A program made the translations under genes and the position numbers. DNA of 64,000 bases from Otis tarda (lineage: Eukaryota > Chordata > Aves > Otidiformes > Otididae), in assembly GCA_026413225.1 (NCBI GenBank), contig CM048554.1, forward strand, positions 91,863,963 to 91,927,962, given 5' to 3'. The notes beneath the pieces are model-generated. The model was given only the letters and a program-made list of their open reading frames with translations. It was not told the origin of the DNA and did not search any database. Positions 63,600 through 64,000 of this stretch are shown piece by piece. Position 1 is the stretch's first letter. Every line of letters starts with the position of its first letter.

Positions 63600-64000
63600 C
63601 TGATGCGGTGGGAAGTTGCGGGGCTTCTCCGGGAGCATCGAGTGGGAGTGACAAAGCTGCAGGCCCGGGGCTTCTGGGCTTAGACGTGGGAGCCTGGCCT
63701 CGCCCCGGCCCCGGGCCCACGGAGAGCGCAGCAGGGCTTTGCGGCAGGGACCCTCCTGGGGGCACACAGGACCGCACCGCCCCCTCCGAACGGAGCCCGG
63801 GAGCCGGCCGGGGCCAAACTGCTTCACTCGGCCCTGTGCTGCCGAAAGAAGGGGAAGGAGCCGGAAAGGGACACAGTGCTTGACGCAGTGCTTGACGCAA
63901 CGCGGCAGGCCTGACGACACCTGCCCTCCCGTCCCGCCGAACACCATTACGCATACGCCCTCTGGTCCCGCCCACCCGCTCGTCCGCTCCTGAGCCGGCG
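63600..64000. promoter_or_regulatory. CpG island, probable promoter of the next gene (TMEM30A by synteny)
   Basis: From about 63605 the base composition switches abruptly to GC-rich with frequent CpG, up to the window end. A GC box (cccgccc) lies at 63967-63973 and a possible YY1-type CCATTA core near 63945. A 13 bp tandem duplication containing gtgcttgacgca sits near 63874-63899. In mammals the gene downstream of FILIP1, in the same orientation, is TMEM30A, a subunit of phospholipid flippases with a CpG-island promoter. That is the best guess here, but no codon of it can be seen. A promoter on the opposite strand cannot be excluded. Confidence 0.6.

Noticed and set aside
63499..63975. 158-codon antisense frame at the right edge
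   Set aside because: Low-stop GC-rich DNA of a promoter island. No recognisable protein.
1..64000. An exotic system such as a CRISPR array, phage, integron or gene cluster
   Set aside because: Nothing of this kind is visible. The window is explained by one large vertebrate gene, its introns, CR1 fragments and two CpG islands.

Overview
The window is vertebrate nuclear DNA, most likely from a bird. It has long AT-rich introns, consensus GT/AG splice sites, and several 5'-truncated CR1 LINE fragments whose 3' ends carry the ATTCTATG octamer with no poly(A) tail, which is typical of avian genomes. There are no bacterial-type genes, operons, CRISPR arrays or phage genes, and nothing here looks like a new defence or mobile system.

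One protein-coding gene fills most of the window on the + strand: FILIP1, filamin A-interacting protein 1. Four coding exons are visible: 11671-11844, 13896-14074, 40028-42833 (a 2.8 kb exon with most of the coiled coil) and 49613-49819 (stop TGA at 49817-49819). The reading frame is intact across every junction and gives about 1,121 residues. Mammalian FILIP1 has about 1,213 residues, so only the first ~92 codons and the promoter of the long form lie upstream, and position 1 is inside an intron. A further candidate terminal exon starts at 57611. It could either be a spliced 3'UTR exon or encode a different nine-residue C terminus, and it runs to a poly(A) signal at 58412.

Layout: 1-11670 intron; 11671-14074 two short exons of the CortBP2-like N-terminal domain; 14075-40027 a 26 kb intron with four CR1 fragments and a CpG island at about 31.7-32.6 kb, a candidate internal promoter for a short FILIP1 form; 40028-42833 large exon; 42834-49612 intron with an inverted CR1 pair; 49613-49819 last clearly coding exon; 49820-57610 3'UTR and/or intron; 57611-58440 alternative 3' exon; 58440-63600 apparently intergenic; 63600-64000 a second CpG island, probably the promoter of the next gene. 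In mammals that gene is TMEM30A in the same orientation, but this is a synteny inference and no TMEM30A codon is visible.

The points most worth checking are transcript-structure questions: the internal CpG promoter, the alternative 3' ends, a CU-repeat beside the splice acceptor of the giant exon, and the CR1 inverted repeat.
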